Source of the DNA: Stomoxys calcitrans
Lineage: Eukaryota > Arthropoda > Insecta > Diptera > Muscidae
Assembly: GCF_963082655.1 (NCBI RefSeq)
Contig: NC_081553.1
Location: forward strand, 20,602,409 to 20,666,408
Direction of reading: 5' to 3'
DNA length: 64,000 nucleotides
A program made the position numbers and the translations under genes. Shown here piece after piece: positions 23,301 through 34,427 of this stretch. Below the pieces are notes generated by a model. It was not told the origin of the DNA, searched no databases, and was given only the letters and a program-made list of their open reading frames with translations. The first letter of the stretch is position 1. Every line of letters starts with the position of its first letter.

Positions 23301-25020
23301 ACTAGCTGACCCGGGCCCGCTTCGCTGCGCCTTCTTTTACTTTATATGGAACAAAAGTTTCCTTGGAATATTTACTTTCGACAATTAAAGAACTTCCAGT
23401 GAAATATCATGCTACGAATATATTGGGTTGCCCAAAAAGTAATTGCGGATTTTTTAAAAGAAAGTAAATGCATTTTTAATAAAACTAAGAATGAACTTTA
23501 ATCAAATATACTTTTTTTCTAAAGTAAGCTAAAACTAACAGCTGATAACTGACAGAAGAAAGAATGCAATTACAGAGTCACAAGCCGTTGAAAAAATTTG
23601 TCAACGCCGACTATATGAAAAATCCGCAATTACTTTTTGGGCAACCAATAGTATATAGCTAGACTAATTGTTTAACAATATAAGTGCCTTTGTTCGAATC
23701 CCCTATGAGTGAGTCTTGTTCCACTTTAAAAACCTTTTTATTTGAGCCTCATATTGCAAAAGTCAGCAAATACTTACTATTTGGGTGGTATTGTCGGGGT
23801 GGGGTGGCCCTATAGACACTTTTTCCAAATATTGATATCATATTCGTGCTTTACTCGCAAAGACCTTTCATTTGAGCCCCATGTGGCTATGGTCGTAAAT
23901 GTGTCCCCTTTGGGAGACGTTTTTGGGGAGAGGCGTCCCCCCAAACACTTGGTCCCATATTTGGATATCAGATTCTAATTCTACACTCAAATACCTTTTA
24001 TTTAAGCCCCATATTCCCATGGTCAGAAAATAAGTCCTGTTTGGGGGGTTGTTTTGGGAAAGGGGTGGACCCCTTGGAAACGTGGTCCCACATTTGGATA
24101 TCAGATTCGTATTCTACTCGCAAATACCTTTCATTTGAGTCCCATATTGCCATGATCGGTAAATATGTCCGATTTAGGGGTGTTTTGGGGGGTTGGGTGT
24201 TGTGGGGTGGCCCCATAGACACTTTTCCCAAATATTGATATCATATTCGTGCTTTACTCCCAAAGACCTTTCATTTGAGCCCCATATGGCTATGGTCGCA
24301 AATGTGTCCCCTTTGGGGGAGGTTTTTGGGGAGAGGCGTCCCACCAAACACTTGGTCCCATATTTAGATATCAGATTCATATTCTACATTCAAATACCTT
24401 TTATTTAAGCCCCATATTCCCATTATCAGGAAATAAGTCCTTTTTGGGGGGTGTTTTGGGAAAGGAGTGGACCCCCAAAAACGTGGTCCCACATTTGGAT
24501 ATCAGATTCGTATTCTACTCGCAAATACCTTTCATTTGTGTCCCATATTGCGATGGTCGGTAAATATGTCCAATCTAGGGGTGTTTTGGGGGTTGTGGTG
24601 GTTCCCCTAGCACTTGGTTCGACAAATGGATATCAGATATGTTTTCTTATCCTAAATACCTTTTATTTGAGTCCCATATTATCGTGATTGGTTTAAATAT
24701 ATGTTTGGTAGGTTTTAGGGTGGGGCGGCCCCCCTAGGTACCCCATCCGAAATTTGGATAGCAAAATTTTATTTCTAGGGTACTATATGAGGGCACACAA
24801 AATTTCGCTTAAGTCGAGACCACCCATCTCCGAGATCTGGCGTTGCTGAAAATTAGGGTAAGGGGGAGGGTCCGCCCCCCCCTCAGATATCAAAAAATGT
24901 AGTACCCTATTTTCATTATGCACCATCTGTGAAAATTTCAAGAAAATCGGTTCAGCCGTTTCTGAGACTATAAGGAATACACAAACAAACAAACAATTGA
25001 TTTTTATAAATATATAAGAA
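23301..25020. mobile_element. Family C tandem-core element, near complete
   Basis: It begins actagctgacccgggcccgc and ends with acaaacaaacaaacaattga plus a tatataag stretch. Core units recur every ~130 bp (the gatatcagattc block near 24,096, 24,236, 24,365 and 24,496). The end region includes the 'cggttcagccgtttctgaga' block seen at the ends of other family C copies. A MITE sits in the left part. Confidence 0.8.
23423..23648. mobile_element. Mariner-derived MITE, copy 2 (226 bp)
   Basis: It has the terminal repeats TTGGGTTGCCCAAAAAGTAA and TACTTTTTGGGCAACCAA, with TA on both sides (23,421-22 and 23,649-50). Insertion is into a family C element. It is more than 90% alike by eye to the copy at 56.5 kb. 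Confidence 0.9.
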
Positions 25021-25307
25021 GATTCTGGAGCCTCTCCAAAGGGAATGTTTTATCAAAATTGAGTGAAATGTGATGTTCTAGATCACATCGGTACATAGCC
25101 CATGTTACGAACTTCTGATTTGACTGAGCAGGTAAGAGAGAGATTAGGTAAGAGTGGCAGTTCTTTGCAGACTCGCTTAGACAATTTTATGGCCATTGTG
25201 ATACCACAGTAGCGAAAGACCAAGGCCTCTGGTGGGAATCTAACCCACGACCTCCGCATTGGCAGTCTGAGCCCGCTACCAACTCGGCTACCGATGCGCC
25301 TATATAA
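25021..25307 (-). mobile_element. tRNA-derived SINE (family 2)
   Basis: On the minus strand the right end reads as a tRNA-like head. Its A box is TAGCCGAGTTGG (complement at 25,279-25,290) and its B box is GGTTAGATTCC (complement at 25,235-25,245; consensus GGTTCGANTCC). About 200 bp of tRNA-unrelated body follow. There is no clear cloverleaf acceptor pairing and no discriminator end, so it is a SINE and not a tRNA gene. It differs from SINE family 1 in both head and body. Confidence 0.75.
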
Positions 25308-25329
25308 AGGAGAAAACTTTAATCTGATT

Positions 25330-25724
25330 CAAATTACGCTACAGTAATTTGAACAGAGATATTGAGCTGAAACTTTGCACAGATTCTCTTTTTTCCATAA
25401 GCAGGCTAAGTTTGGAAAATGGGCTATATCGGACTATATCTTGATATAGCCCCAATATAGACCGATCCGCTGATTTAGGGTCTTAGACCCATAAAAACCA
25501 CATTTATTATCCGATTTTGCTGAAATTTAGGACAGTGAGTTGTGTTAGGCCCCTTGACATCTTTCTTCAATTTGTCCCAGATCGCTTCATGTTTTGATAT
25601 AGTTGCCATATCAGCCGATCTCGGATCTTGGCCTCTAGATTGTCCAATTATCATCCGATTTCGCTGAAGTTTTGCATGAAGTCTTTTGTTTTGAATTCCA
25701 ACAACTATGCCAAATATGGTTCAA
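25330..25724 (-). mobile_element. Family A/B core-unit fragments
   Basis: One family B-like unit (gatatagccccaatatagac, ttagacccataaaa) and one family A-like unit (gatatagttgccatatcag, gatctcggatcttgg) in minus orientation, without head or tail. The join to the retrotransposon remnant is near 25,724. Confidence 0.65.
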
Positions 25725-27010
25725 CGAAATGGTCGCGTATGCTGATGACGTCACAATTGCGGTTAGGGGAAGTTTCCCAGCACTCTAAGAGACATACTTC
25801 AGAAAGCTCTACCTGCAACAGCGAAGTGGGCTAGCGAAAGTGGTCTTGGTATAAATCCTTGCAAGACAGAAGCAGGAGATACAAGTTGCCTACAGTGGCA
25901 TCTGTCTCTTAGGGAGGAGAGAATGTTCCATTTACAGAAAGCGTAAAATACGTGGGTGTTTTGTTGGACAGGAAATTGAACTTCAAATCCAACATTTTGG
26001 AAAGGGCAAGAAAGCATCTCTTGTCCTATACATCTGCAAGAGAGCAAAATTTGGGGGTTTAGACCGCGCGTCATGCATTGGGTATATACTGCAGTTGCCA
26101 GACCTATATTCCTATATTTGGTGTTGTGGTCTGGTGGACGTTTTAAAAGTCCACCTACTGTTCAATACTCAACACAGTCTCACTGAGGATGACACCTTCC
26201 GATGCACTGAATTTAATGCTATATCTAATGCCTCTGGACATTGTGGCTAGACAAATTGCTGCGACCACTGCCCTTAAGCTAAGAGAGCTTCTTTTTGATC
26301 ATGTAACGGCTACAGACACTGTATTATCCTTGATGCAATGTCCGATGTTCCAGGCAGTGTGTATTACACCCTACCTGCTCCGATTTGTGATAAAAAGTGC
26401 TGTACCTGATGGAACCTATTGGAACTACGATATCCCTGGGTGCCGGGCCACAGAGATATCCGAGGGATTTTGTAAAGCGGGCGTGCTTGTGAGACTAGAA
26501 CTACCTTACACATTCCAGGGAAACTGGAATCTGCGGGTATGCCTCTAGCGACATGTAAGCTAAGTTTTCAGGACCAGAACGGAAGGGCAACGAATAATAG
26601 ATGGTCCCAAACAGGGAGTTGTGAACATTCCAAAACTATGTGGCCTAATCTAGACTTGAAGAGGTCTAACGCTTTGCTGTCACTGGCTAGAGCAGACGTC
26701 TCAGTCGGAAAACATGCTGACAGACTGAAGGTTGCTAGCAACGGCTTTTGCAGAAGAGACTATAGAACACCTTCTGTGTGTGCGTGGCCCTCACTAGCAG
26801 AAGTTCCACTTTAGGTTCTAATTTCTTTGAAAACCTGTCTGAGTTAGGGGATGAGAACATTCGCTAATTGTTGGGTTTTTTAAGCGATCTGGATGGTTCA
26901 ACGGTAGGAACTAGAAAGCATCTTCATTCTTTTGTTCCTGTGGTATCACAATGGACGAAAACGTCTAAGTGAATCTGATGGCAGACCACCACTTAAACTA
27001 AGGTAACCTA
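25725..27010 (+). pseudogene. Jockey-like non-LTR retrotransposon remnant (RT C-terminus to RNase H and 3' end)
   Basis: Translation in shifting frames gives VAYADDVTIAVRG near 25,735, the RT active-site YADD motif. It is followed by KWASESGLGINPCKTE and KYVGVLLDRKLNFKSNILE, typical of the RT thumb region. Further on (about 26,189-26,360) come TPSDALNLMLYLMPLDIVA and a 'VPGHRDI'-like RNase H end near 26,440. A C-terminal piece (26,539-26,814) follows. Many frameshifts and stops and a missing N-terminal half make this a dead copy. Clade assignment rests on resemblance by eye. Confidence 0.8.
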
Positions 27011-28041
27011 GACCTATGATTCAAATCGGTTCATAAACTGATATTTCTCCCACATAAACCGATCTCCCGAATATACTTATTGATGGCGCAATTCTTATCC
27101 AATTTAGCTGAAACTTTGTACAACGACGAGAAGACTTTCGGAATGCGTGCCACATATGGTCCGAATCGGTCTATAACCTGATACAGCTCCCATACAAATT
27201 TCCCGTTATTACTTCTGGACTTCTATAGGGCGCAATTCTTATCCGATTTGGCTAAAAATTTGCACAGTGGCTTTTATTATGGTCTCCAAAATCCCAACCA
27301 AGTATGGTCCGAATCGGATCATAACCTGATATTGCTCCAATAGCATGGAAATTCTTATCCATTATCCTTTGTTTGCCTATAAAGAGATACCATGCAAAGA
27401 AATTGAAAAATGCGATCCATGATGGAGGGTATATAAGATGTGTTGTGTTATGACTGTCAACATCTATGGCGAATCGGTCTATAAACAAATATAGCCCCAA
27501 ACCAATACCCGGATTTCACTTCTTGAGCCCATAAAGCCTCAATTATCATCCGATTTGTCTGAAATTTGGAACAAAGACTTGAGTTATGACTTCCAATGTA
27601 CATGCCAAGTACGATTCGAATAGGTCTATAAACAGATATAGCCCCCATATAAACCGATCCCCGCATTTGACTTCTTTAGCCCTTAGAAGCCTCAATTTTC
27701 ATCCGATTTGATTGAAATTTGGAACATGGACTTGAAATATAGCTTAAAATATACATGCTAAGTATGATCCGAATCGGTCTGTAAAAAGATATAGCACCCA
27801 TAAATACCGATCCCCGGATTTGACATCTTCAGCCCTTAGAAGCCTAAATTTTTACCGATTTGTCTGAAATTTGGACAAATTTGGTGATATAGGCCCCCTT
27901 ACTACAGATAAGCCGATATGACTTCTTGAGACCATAAAAATGCAAATACAAACTCAGTTAATAAGCGTACATTTTTAGCGGAAGCCATGGCGGTGGGTAC
28001 CCAAGATTCAGCCCGGCCAATCGTAGCACGCTATTACTTGT
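27011..28041 (-). mobile_element. Family A-like elements, minus strand, diverged
   Basis: Two head sequences end copies here: one near 27,413-27,445 (gcgatccatgatggagggta) and one at 27,985-28,041 (ccatggcggtgggtacccaa, then a decayed palindrome). Core units of about 150 bp carry 'ccgatttgtctgaaatttgg' and are a distinct subfamily. The second head abuts the tail of the next element directly. Confidence 0.7.
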
Positions 28042-29598
28042 TATACCCTCCACCATAGGATGGAGGTATACCAATTTCGTCATTCTGCTTGTAACACCTC
28101 GAAATAAGCGTCCATGTCCGTCCGTCGTCAGTCTGTCGAACGCACGCTAACTTTCGAAGGAGTAAAGCTAGCCGCTTGAAATTTTGCACAAATACTTTTT
28201 ATTAGTGTAGGTCGGTTGGGATTGTAAATGGGCCAAATCGGTTCATGTTTTGATATAATAGCCGATCTGGGGCCTTGACTTCTTGAGCGTCTATAGGGCG
28301 CAATTCTAGTCCGATTTGATTTTAATTTTGCACGTGGTGTTTTGGTGTCACTTCCAACAACTGCGCTAAGTATGGTTCAAATCGGTCCATGTTTAGATAC
28401 AGCTGCCATATTAACCGATCTTGGGTCTTGACTTCTTGAGCCTCAAGAGGGCGCAATTCTTATCCGATTTGACTGAAATTTTGCACGTGGTGTTTTGGTA
28501 TCACTTTCAACAACTGCGGTGAGTATGGTTCAAATCGGTCCATGTTTTGATATAGCTGCCATATAAACCGATCTTGGGTCTTGACTTCTTGAGCCTCTGG
28601 AGGACGCAATTCTTATCCGATTTGACTGACATTTTGCACGTGGTGTTTTGGTATCACTTTCAACAAATGCTGCAAGTATGGCTCAAATCGATCCGTGTTT
28701 TGATATAGCTGCCATATCAACCGATCTTGGGTCTTGACTTCTTGAGCCTCTAGAGGGCGCAATTCTCGTCTGATTTGACTGAAATTTTGCACGTGGTGTT
28801 TTGGTATCACTTTCAATAACTGTGCTGAGTATGGTTCAAATCGGTCAATGTTTTGATATAGCTGCCATATAGACCGATCTTGGGTCTTGATTTCTTGAGC
28901 CTCTAGAGGGCGCAATTCTCTTCTGATTTGACTGAAATTTTGCACGTAGTGTTTCGGTATTACTTCCAACAACTGTGGTAAGTATGATTTAAATCGGTTC
29001 ATATTCTGGTATATCTGTCACATAAACCGATCTTGGATCTTGACTTCTTGAGCCAATAGAGCGCGCAATTCTCATCCGATTTGGCTGAAATTTTGCATTA
29101 GGTGTTCCGTTATGACTTCCAATAACTGTGCTTAGTATGGCGTAAATCGGTACATAACCTGATATAGCTGCCATATAAACCGATCGGAGATCTTGACTTC
29201 TCGAGCCTCTAGAGGGCGCAATTCTCATCCGATTTGACAGAAATTTTGTACACGGCTTCTCTCATGACCTTCAACATACATGTTTAATTTGGTCTGAATC
29301 AATCAGTAGCTTGATACAGCTCCCATATAAACCTATCTCCCGATTTTGCTTCTTGAGCCCCTACAAGGCGCAATTCTTATCCGAATGGACTGAAATATTA
29401 CACAATGACTTCTACTATGTTCGGCATTCATTTATGGTCCGAAACGGACTATAATTTGATATAGCTCCAAAAACATTGTTCAATATTCTTTGTTTGACTA
29501 AAAAGAGATACCGCGCATAGAACTCGACCAATGCGATCCATGGTGGTGGGTACCCAAGATTCGGCCCGGCCGAACTTAGCACGCTGTTACTTGTTTTA
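28042..29598 (-). mobile_element. Family A tandem-core element, complete, minus strand
   Basis: The tail (ataccctccaccataggatg, cctcgaaataagcg, gtccgtccgtcg) is at the left. The head (gcgatccatggtggtgggta, palindrome TTCGGCCCGGCCGAA, cacgctgttacttgttt) is at the right. Six to seven core units lie between. The 129-codon minus frame 28,613-29,002 is the 51-residue unit repeated. Confidence 0.85.
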
Positions 29599-30879
29599 TT
29601 TTTATATTCTTGTATTTTTTTTTTTCAATATTTTTATTGATACTCTCTATGTTATATGTCGACCATGTCAAAGTACAATAAATGACACTTTAGCTAATAA
29701 GACTATTTTATGTATGGAAAGCTATGAAATGACTCAAAGAGTTTTGGGATAATCCCCAGCAGTAGAAACAGCACGTGGAAGGATGTAGCGAATGAAAATG
29801 ATTTCCCATTTTTTATTAAATCAGGATGTGACGGTAGACGCCAAAAGTCAACCAACACACCCACACACATACCTTTTAGCAAACACAAATGAAGACTCCA
29901 AGGGAAATTCTATAAACAACCCTTTCGCACACACACACACACACACAGACACCCACAAGCAAACAATTCACTCTACCAAGGGTCAATGTAAATGGAAAAA
30001 CTATAAAAAATTATCTGTTGGCAAACAGAAAATCGACTCAGATTCAATACTTGCCCCCGCAATCCTTTTAACTTAGTGTATGTGTGTGTGTGTATACTTT
30101 GTCAATGGACATTGGACACACATGATTTTTCAATTACGGTGATGGTGATTTCTGGACAATATTCTCGCTGTTTATTTCATGCTTGCTGGCTTCCAATGTT
30201 TTACCAGGATTTAAGAGAGCAAAAAAAAAAACACAACAGCTACCAACACTAGTGACACACGGCCCTTAGAATGAACAGAAGAGTTGGTTGTATTCTATTT
30301 TTAATGCAGTCAAATTGTAGATGGATAAAAAAAAGGTTCGTTCATATACTGGCGCGGATTAAGGGACATATTTATGGCCTCAACTCAAATGCATTGGCAG
30401 CATTAACAATCTACAATGACCACCTACAATGGATGTCAGCCATGAAATCGAAGCAGACCCTTCACCACACGATCTCCCCAATCTGCTGGAAATGGCAATC
30501 GTGGACAAATTCATTTGGCTTAAAATCTTCTCACCATGCTTGGCTGAGGGTGAGCGTCTAAGAAATATCTCTATTGGCTCTAATAATTGATTTCACAATT
30601 TAATGCGACCCATAAATTCAATGAGAATCCCCACTTAAATGGAATGCCATGATTTTTGATACTTTCTAAACAAAAATACTTTGAGATCCATATATTAGGG
30701 TGTACTGAACTCTGCTATGGGAAATAAATTTTACATTTATATGACCACTACGGTGGTCATTTTGCCACCAGCCCTTGAGATGGGAGTATAACACTGTTCA
30801 GGCAACTCGAAACATTGAGTCAAGGCCCTTTAACTTAAATAAAAATTTTTGACTCAGTGCACTGGTATAATGACGCTAT
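29599..30879. other. No gene recognised; CA/TG microsatellites
   Basis: A CA tract lies near 29,928-29,950 and a TG tract near 30,079-30,092. A 96-codon frame at 30,271-30,561 shows no domain. Nothing else stands out. Confidence 0.5.
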
Positions 30880-31346
30880 AGCTGAGCAGCGGCGCAACTG
30901 CATTAAACCCGAGAGCTCGCCGCAGGAGCACAGCTGAGAGAGAACACGCTCCAGGCTAGGAGGCAAAAAAGTTACTCGCTCCCGTAACAGAAAGGAGTAA
31001 GAAAGAAAATTGGAAGGAATTTAGAAAGGACGTAAACCGAAACCCTTGGTGCATCTGATACAAAATTGTAATGCAAAAAATCGGCACACGAAGCCCAACA
31101 GCTGTGATGGACGGCAAAACCGGCAGGACCGTAGAGGAGATGAAGTTTATGAAGAGCCCACTGACAACATAAGTCCTTTAACCATATAGGAGTTAAGTAA
31201 TGTAGCCCGTAGCCTCTAGAGCAGAAAAGCCCCGGTTCCCGACGGAATAACGGCCGTGGTCAGACGGGTATTTCTTCTGAGAATGTTTAACCGGTGCCTA
31301 ATGGAAGGTATTTTTTGGGACGAATGGAAGAGAGCAAAGCTGGAAC
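30880..31346 (+). pseudogene. R1-like retrotransposon remnant, part 1 (EN-RT linker and start of RT)
   Basis: Readable pieces in shifting frames include KIVMQKIGTRSPTAVMDGKT (about 31,059-31,120), KAPVPDGI (about 31,225) and FNRCLMEGIFWDEWKRAKLE (about 31,285-31,345). These are the linker and N-terminal RT blocks of R1/LOA-type non-LTR elements. Several stops interrupt it. The frame is cut at 31,346 by unrelated sequence leading into the minisatellite; RT resumes near 33,850. Confidence 0.75.
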
Positions 31347-31490
31347 TGAGCATTAATGTATGGAGGCAAAGCTTTTATATCAGGCATTCCCTGTTGAGGA
31401 GGTGGTGGTGGTGGTGGGGCATGTGGGCCCATGGGAATAAGTCTTACAATATTTGCCAGCAGCATACCAGGTACCATAAGTGGTTTTAAT
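31347..31490 (-). other. Protein-like fragment next to the minisatellite
   Basis: On the minus strand one frame reads, in order, GGLKPLMVPGMLLANIV, RLIPMGPHAPPPPPPPQQ and GMPDIKALPPYINAQ, with no stop. It is continuous in sense with the Pro-rich array: a second copy of GGLKPLMVP (31,750-31,790) is in frame with PPPPS. It may be part of a captured proline-rich exon or chance. I know no protein to match it with. Confidence 0.35.
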
Positions 31491-33776
31491 CCCCCAGAGG
31501 GAGGTGGAGGAAAGGAAGGTGGAGGAGAGGGAAGTGAAGGAGACGATGGTGGAGGAGAGGGAGATGGAGGAGAGGGAGGTGGAGGAGAGGAAGGTGGAGG
31601 AAAGGAAGGTGGAGTAAAGGGAGGTGGAGTATAGGGGTATAGAGGAGAGGGAAGTAAAGGAGACGGAGGTGGAGGAGACGGAGGTGGAGGAGACGGAGGT
31701 GGAGGAGACGGAGGTGGAGGAGACGGAGGTGAAGGAGACGGAGGTGGGTACCATAAGTGGTTTTAATCCCCCAGAGGGAGATGGAGGAGAGGGAAGTGAA
31801 GGAGAGGGAGGTGGAGGAGAGGGAGGTGGAGGAGAGGAAGGTGGAGGAGAGGGAAGTGAAAGAGAGGGAGGTGGAGGAGAGGGAGATGAAGGAGAGTGAG
31901 GTGGAGGAGAGGGAGGTGGAGGAGAGGGGTGTAGTGGAGAGGGAGGTGGTGGAGAGGGAGATGGAGGAGTGGGAGGTGGGAGAGAGGGAGCAGGAGTGGG
32001 AGGTGGAGGAGAGGGAGGTGGAGGAGAGGGAGGTGGAGGAAAGCAGGTAGAGGAGAGGGACGTGGAAGAAAGGGTAGAGGGAGGTGGAATAGAGGGGAGT
32101 AGAGGAGAGGGAAGTTGAGGAGACGGAGGTGGAGGTGGAGGTGGAGGAGACGGAGGTGGAGGAGACGGAGGTGGAGGAGACGGAGGTGGAGGAGACGGAG
32201 GTGGAGGAGACGGAGGTGGAGGAGACGGAGGTGGAGGAGACGGAGGTGGAGGAGACGGAGGTGGAGGAGACGGAGGTGGAGGAGACGGAGGTGGAGGAGA
32301 CGGAGGTGGAGGAGACGGAGGTGGAGGAGACGGAGGTGGAGGAGACGGAGACGGAGGTGGAGGAGACGGAGACGGAGGTGGAAGAGACGGAGGTGGAGGA
32401 GACGGAGGTGGAGGAGACGGAGGTGGAGGAGACGGAGGTGGAGGAGAGGGAGAGGAAGGTGGAGGAGAGGAAGGTGCAGGAGAGGGAAGTGAAAGAGAGG
32501 GAGGTGGAGGAGAGGAAGGTGGAGGAAAAGAAGATGGAGTAGAGGGAGGTGGAGTAGAGGGAGGTGGAGTAGAGGGAGGTGGAGTAGAGGGGTTTAGAGG
32601 AGAGGGAGGTGGTGGAGAGGGAGATGGAGGAGTGGGAGGTGGAGGTGGAAGAGAGGGAGCAGGAGTGGGAGGTGGAGGAGAGGGAGGTGGAGGAAAGCAG
32701 GTAGAGGAGAGGGACGTGGAAGAAAGGGTAGAGGGTGGTGGAATAGAGGGGAGTAGAGGAGAGGGAAGTTGAGGAGACGGAGGTGGAGGTGGAGGTGGAG
32801 GAGACGGAGGTGGAGGAGACGGAGGTGGAGGAGACGGAGGTGGAGGAGACGGAGGTGGAGGAGACGGAGGTGGAGGAGACGGAGGTGGAGGAGACGGAGG
32901 TGGAGGAGACGGAGGTGGAGGAGACGGAGGTGGAGGAGACGGAGGTGGAGGAGACGGAGGTGGAGGAGACGGAGGTGGAGGAGACGGAGGTGGAGGAGAC
33001 GGAGGTGGAGGAGACGGAGGTGGAGGAGACGGAGGTGGAGGAGACGGAGGTGGAGGAGACGGAGGTGGAGGAGACGGAGGTGGAGGAGACGGAGGTGGAG
33101 GAGACGGAGGTGGAGGAGACGGAGGTGGAGGAGACGGAGGTGGAGGAGACGGAGGTGGAGGAGACGGAGGTGGAGGAGACGGAGGTGGAGGAGACGGAGG
33201 TGGAGGAGACGGAGGTGGAGGAGACGGAGGTGGAGGAGACGGAGGTGGAGGAGACGGAGGTGGAGGAGACGGAGGTGGAGGAGACGGAGGTGGAGGAGAC
33301 GGAGGTGGAGGAGACGGAGGTGGAGGAGACGGAGGTGGAGGAGACGGAGGTGGAGGAGACGGAGGTGGAGGAGACGGAGGTGGAGGAGACGGAGGTGGAG
33401 GAGACGGAGGTGGAGGAGACGGAGGTGGAGGAGACGGAGGTGAAGGAGACGGAGGTGGAGGAGACGGAGGTGGAGGAGACGGAGGTGGAGGAGACGGAGG
33501 TGGAGGAGACGGAGGTGGAAGAGACGGAGGTGGAGGAGACGGAGGTGGAGAAGACGGAGGTGGAGGAGACGGAGGTGGAGGAGAGTGAGGTGGAGGAGAG
33601 TGAGGTGGAGGAGACGGAGGTGGAGGAGACGGAGGTGGAGAAGACGGAGGTGGAGGAGACGGAGGTGGAGGAGACGGAGGTGGAGGAGAGTGAGGTGGAG
33701 GAGACGGAGGTGGAGGAGAAGGAGGCGGAGGAGACGGTGGTGGAGGAGAAGGAGATGGATGAGATTGGGGAAACAC
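31491..33776. repeat. 15-bp G-rich minisatellite encoding (PPPPS)n on the minus strand
   Basis: The unit is GGAGGTGGAGGAGAC on the plus strand. It is nearly pure at 32,112-32,440 and 32,766-33,580, and more variable (gggaggtggaggaga type) between. A block of about 654 bp is duplicated: the same rare string starts near 32,035 and 32,690. The minus strand is open for 798 codons (31,380-33,776), but a 15-bp repeat keeps its frame automatically, so this is not evidence of a gene. Other frames give RRWRR, EVEET and HLRLL repeats. Confidence 0.9.
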
Positions 33777-33822
33777 AAATTTAGTTGGTGTATAAGGTGG
33801 CTGATGGCGTTGGGCGGGATTT

Positions 33823-34090
33823 TGATCTTGACATCTATCCGGGGATTCTCGTCATCCCCGTCTCCATACAGGGAACTCTGTATGCTGGATACAGCAGACA
33901 AGCTTTTGGAGCGACTCATAAAGACAAGACATAGTGGCGCAGAGGTTAACTTAATCTTGACATCCATCCGGGAAAGAATAGATGCAAGGGCAAAGATGAT
34001 TCTCGTCCTCTCCGTCTTCATACCGGGCTCTACTTATGCTGGATACGTTCGACAAACTTTTGGAGCGACTCATAAAAACCAAGCAAAAAC
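33823..34090 (+). pseudogene. R1-like remnant, part 2, with partial tandem duplication
   Basis: Two imperfect copies of a ~130-bp segment. Copy 1 (33,823-33,950) reads PYRELCMLDTADKLLERLIK. Copy 2 (33,952-34,090) reads SSYRALLMLDTFDKLLERLI. Both are the conserved RT block that normally follows part 1. Each copy ends in the SINE A box (gtggcgcagagg), so the duplication happened after the SINE inserted. Confidence 0.75.
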
Positions 34091-34410
34091 ACCGTGGCGC
34101 AGAGGATAATATGTCCGCCTATAACGCCGAACGCCTGGGTTCAAATCCCGGCGTGAACATAAGAACAATTTTCTGCGGTGGTTATCCATTTACTAATGCT
34201 GGCTACATTTGACATTAGTGAGGTATCCTGCCATGTTAATACTTATCTAACGAGTATCGCTATGCGGCACGCCGTTCGCACTTGGCATAAAAACGTAGGC
34301 CTCTTATCTTTGAGCTCAAACTTTAAGCGGACTGCTCTCATTGATATGGGACAAGCATCCCCTGTCCCTACATGGAATGATCATGGGAGATTTAGTTTTT
34401 GTATAAAGGC
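34091..34410 (+). mobile_element. tRNA-derived SINE (family 1), full head
   Basis: The A box is TGGCGCAGAGG (34,095-34,105) and the B box GGTTCAAATCC (34,138-34,148). They are spaced as in a tRNA gene and followed by the family body ending in ggaatgatcatggg. This is the best A box of the copies in the window. It is inserted within the R1-like remnant. Confidence 0.85.
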
Positions 34411-34427
34411 AAGACTTCAGGACGCCA

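Noticed and set aside
25228..25305. A true tRNA gene on the minus strand
   Set aside because: The B box is mutated, acceptor-stem pairing is not evident, and the sequence runs on into a SINE body.
31380..33776. 798-codon (PPPPS)n frame as an extensin-like gene
   Set aside because: A 15-bp repeat stays open by arithmetic. The other frames and the other strand are also open for hundreds of codons. Its start would be GTG. The protein-like flanks are reported separately as an idea only.
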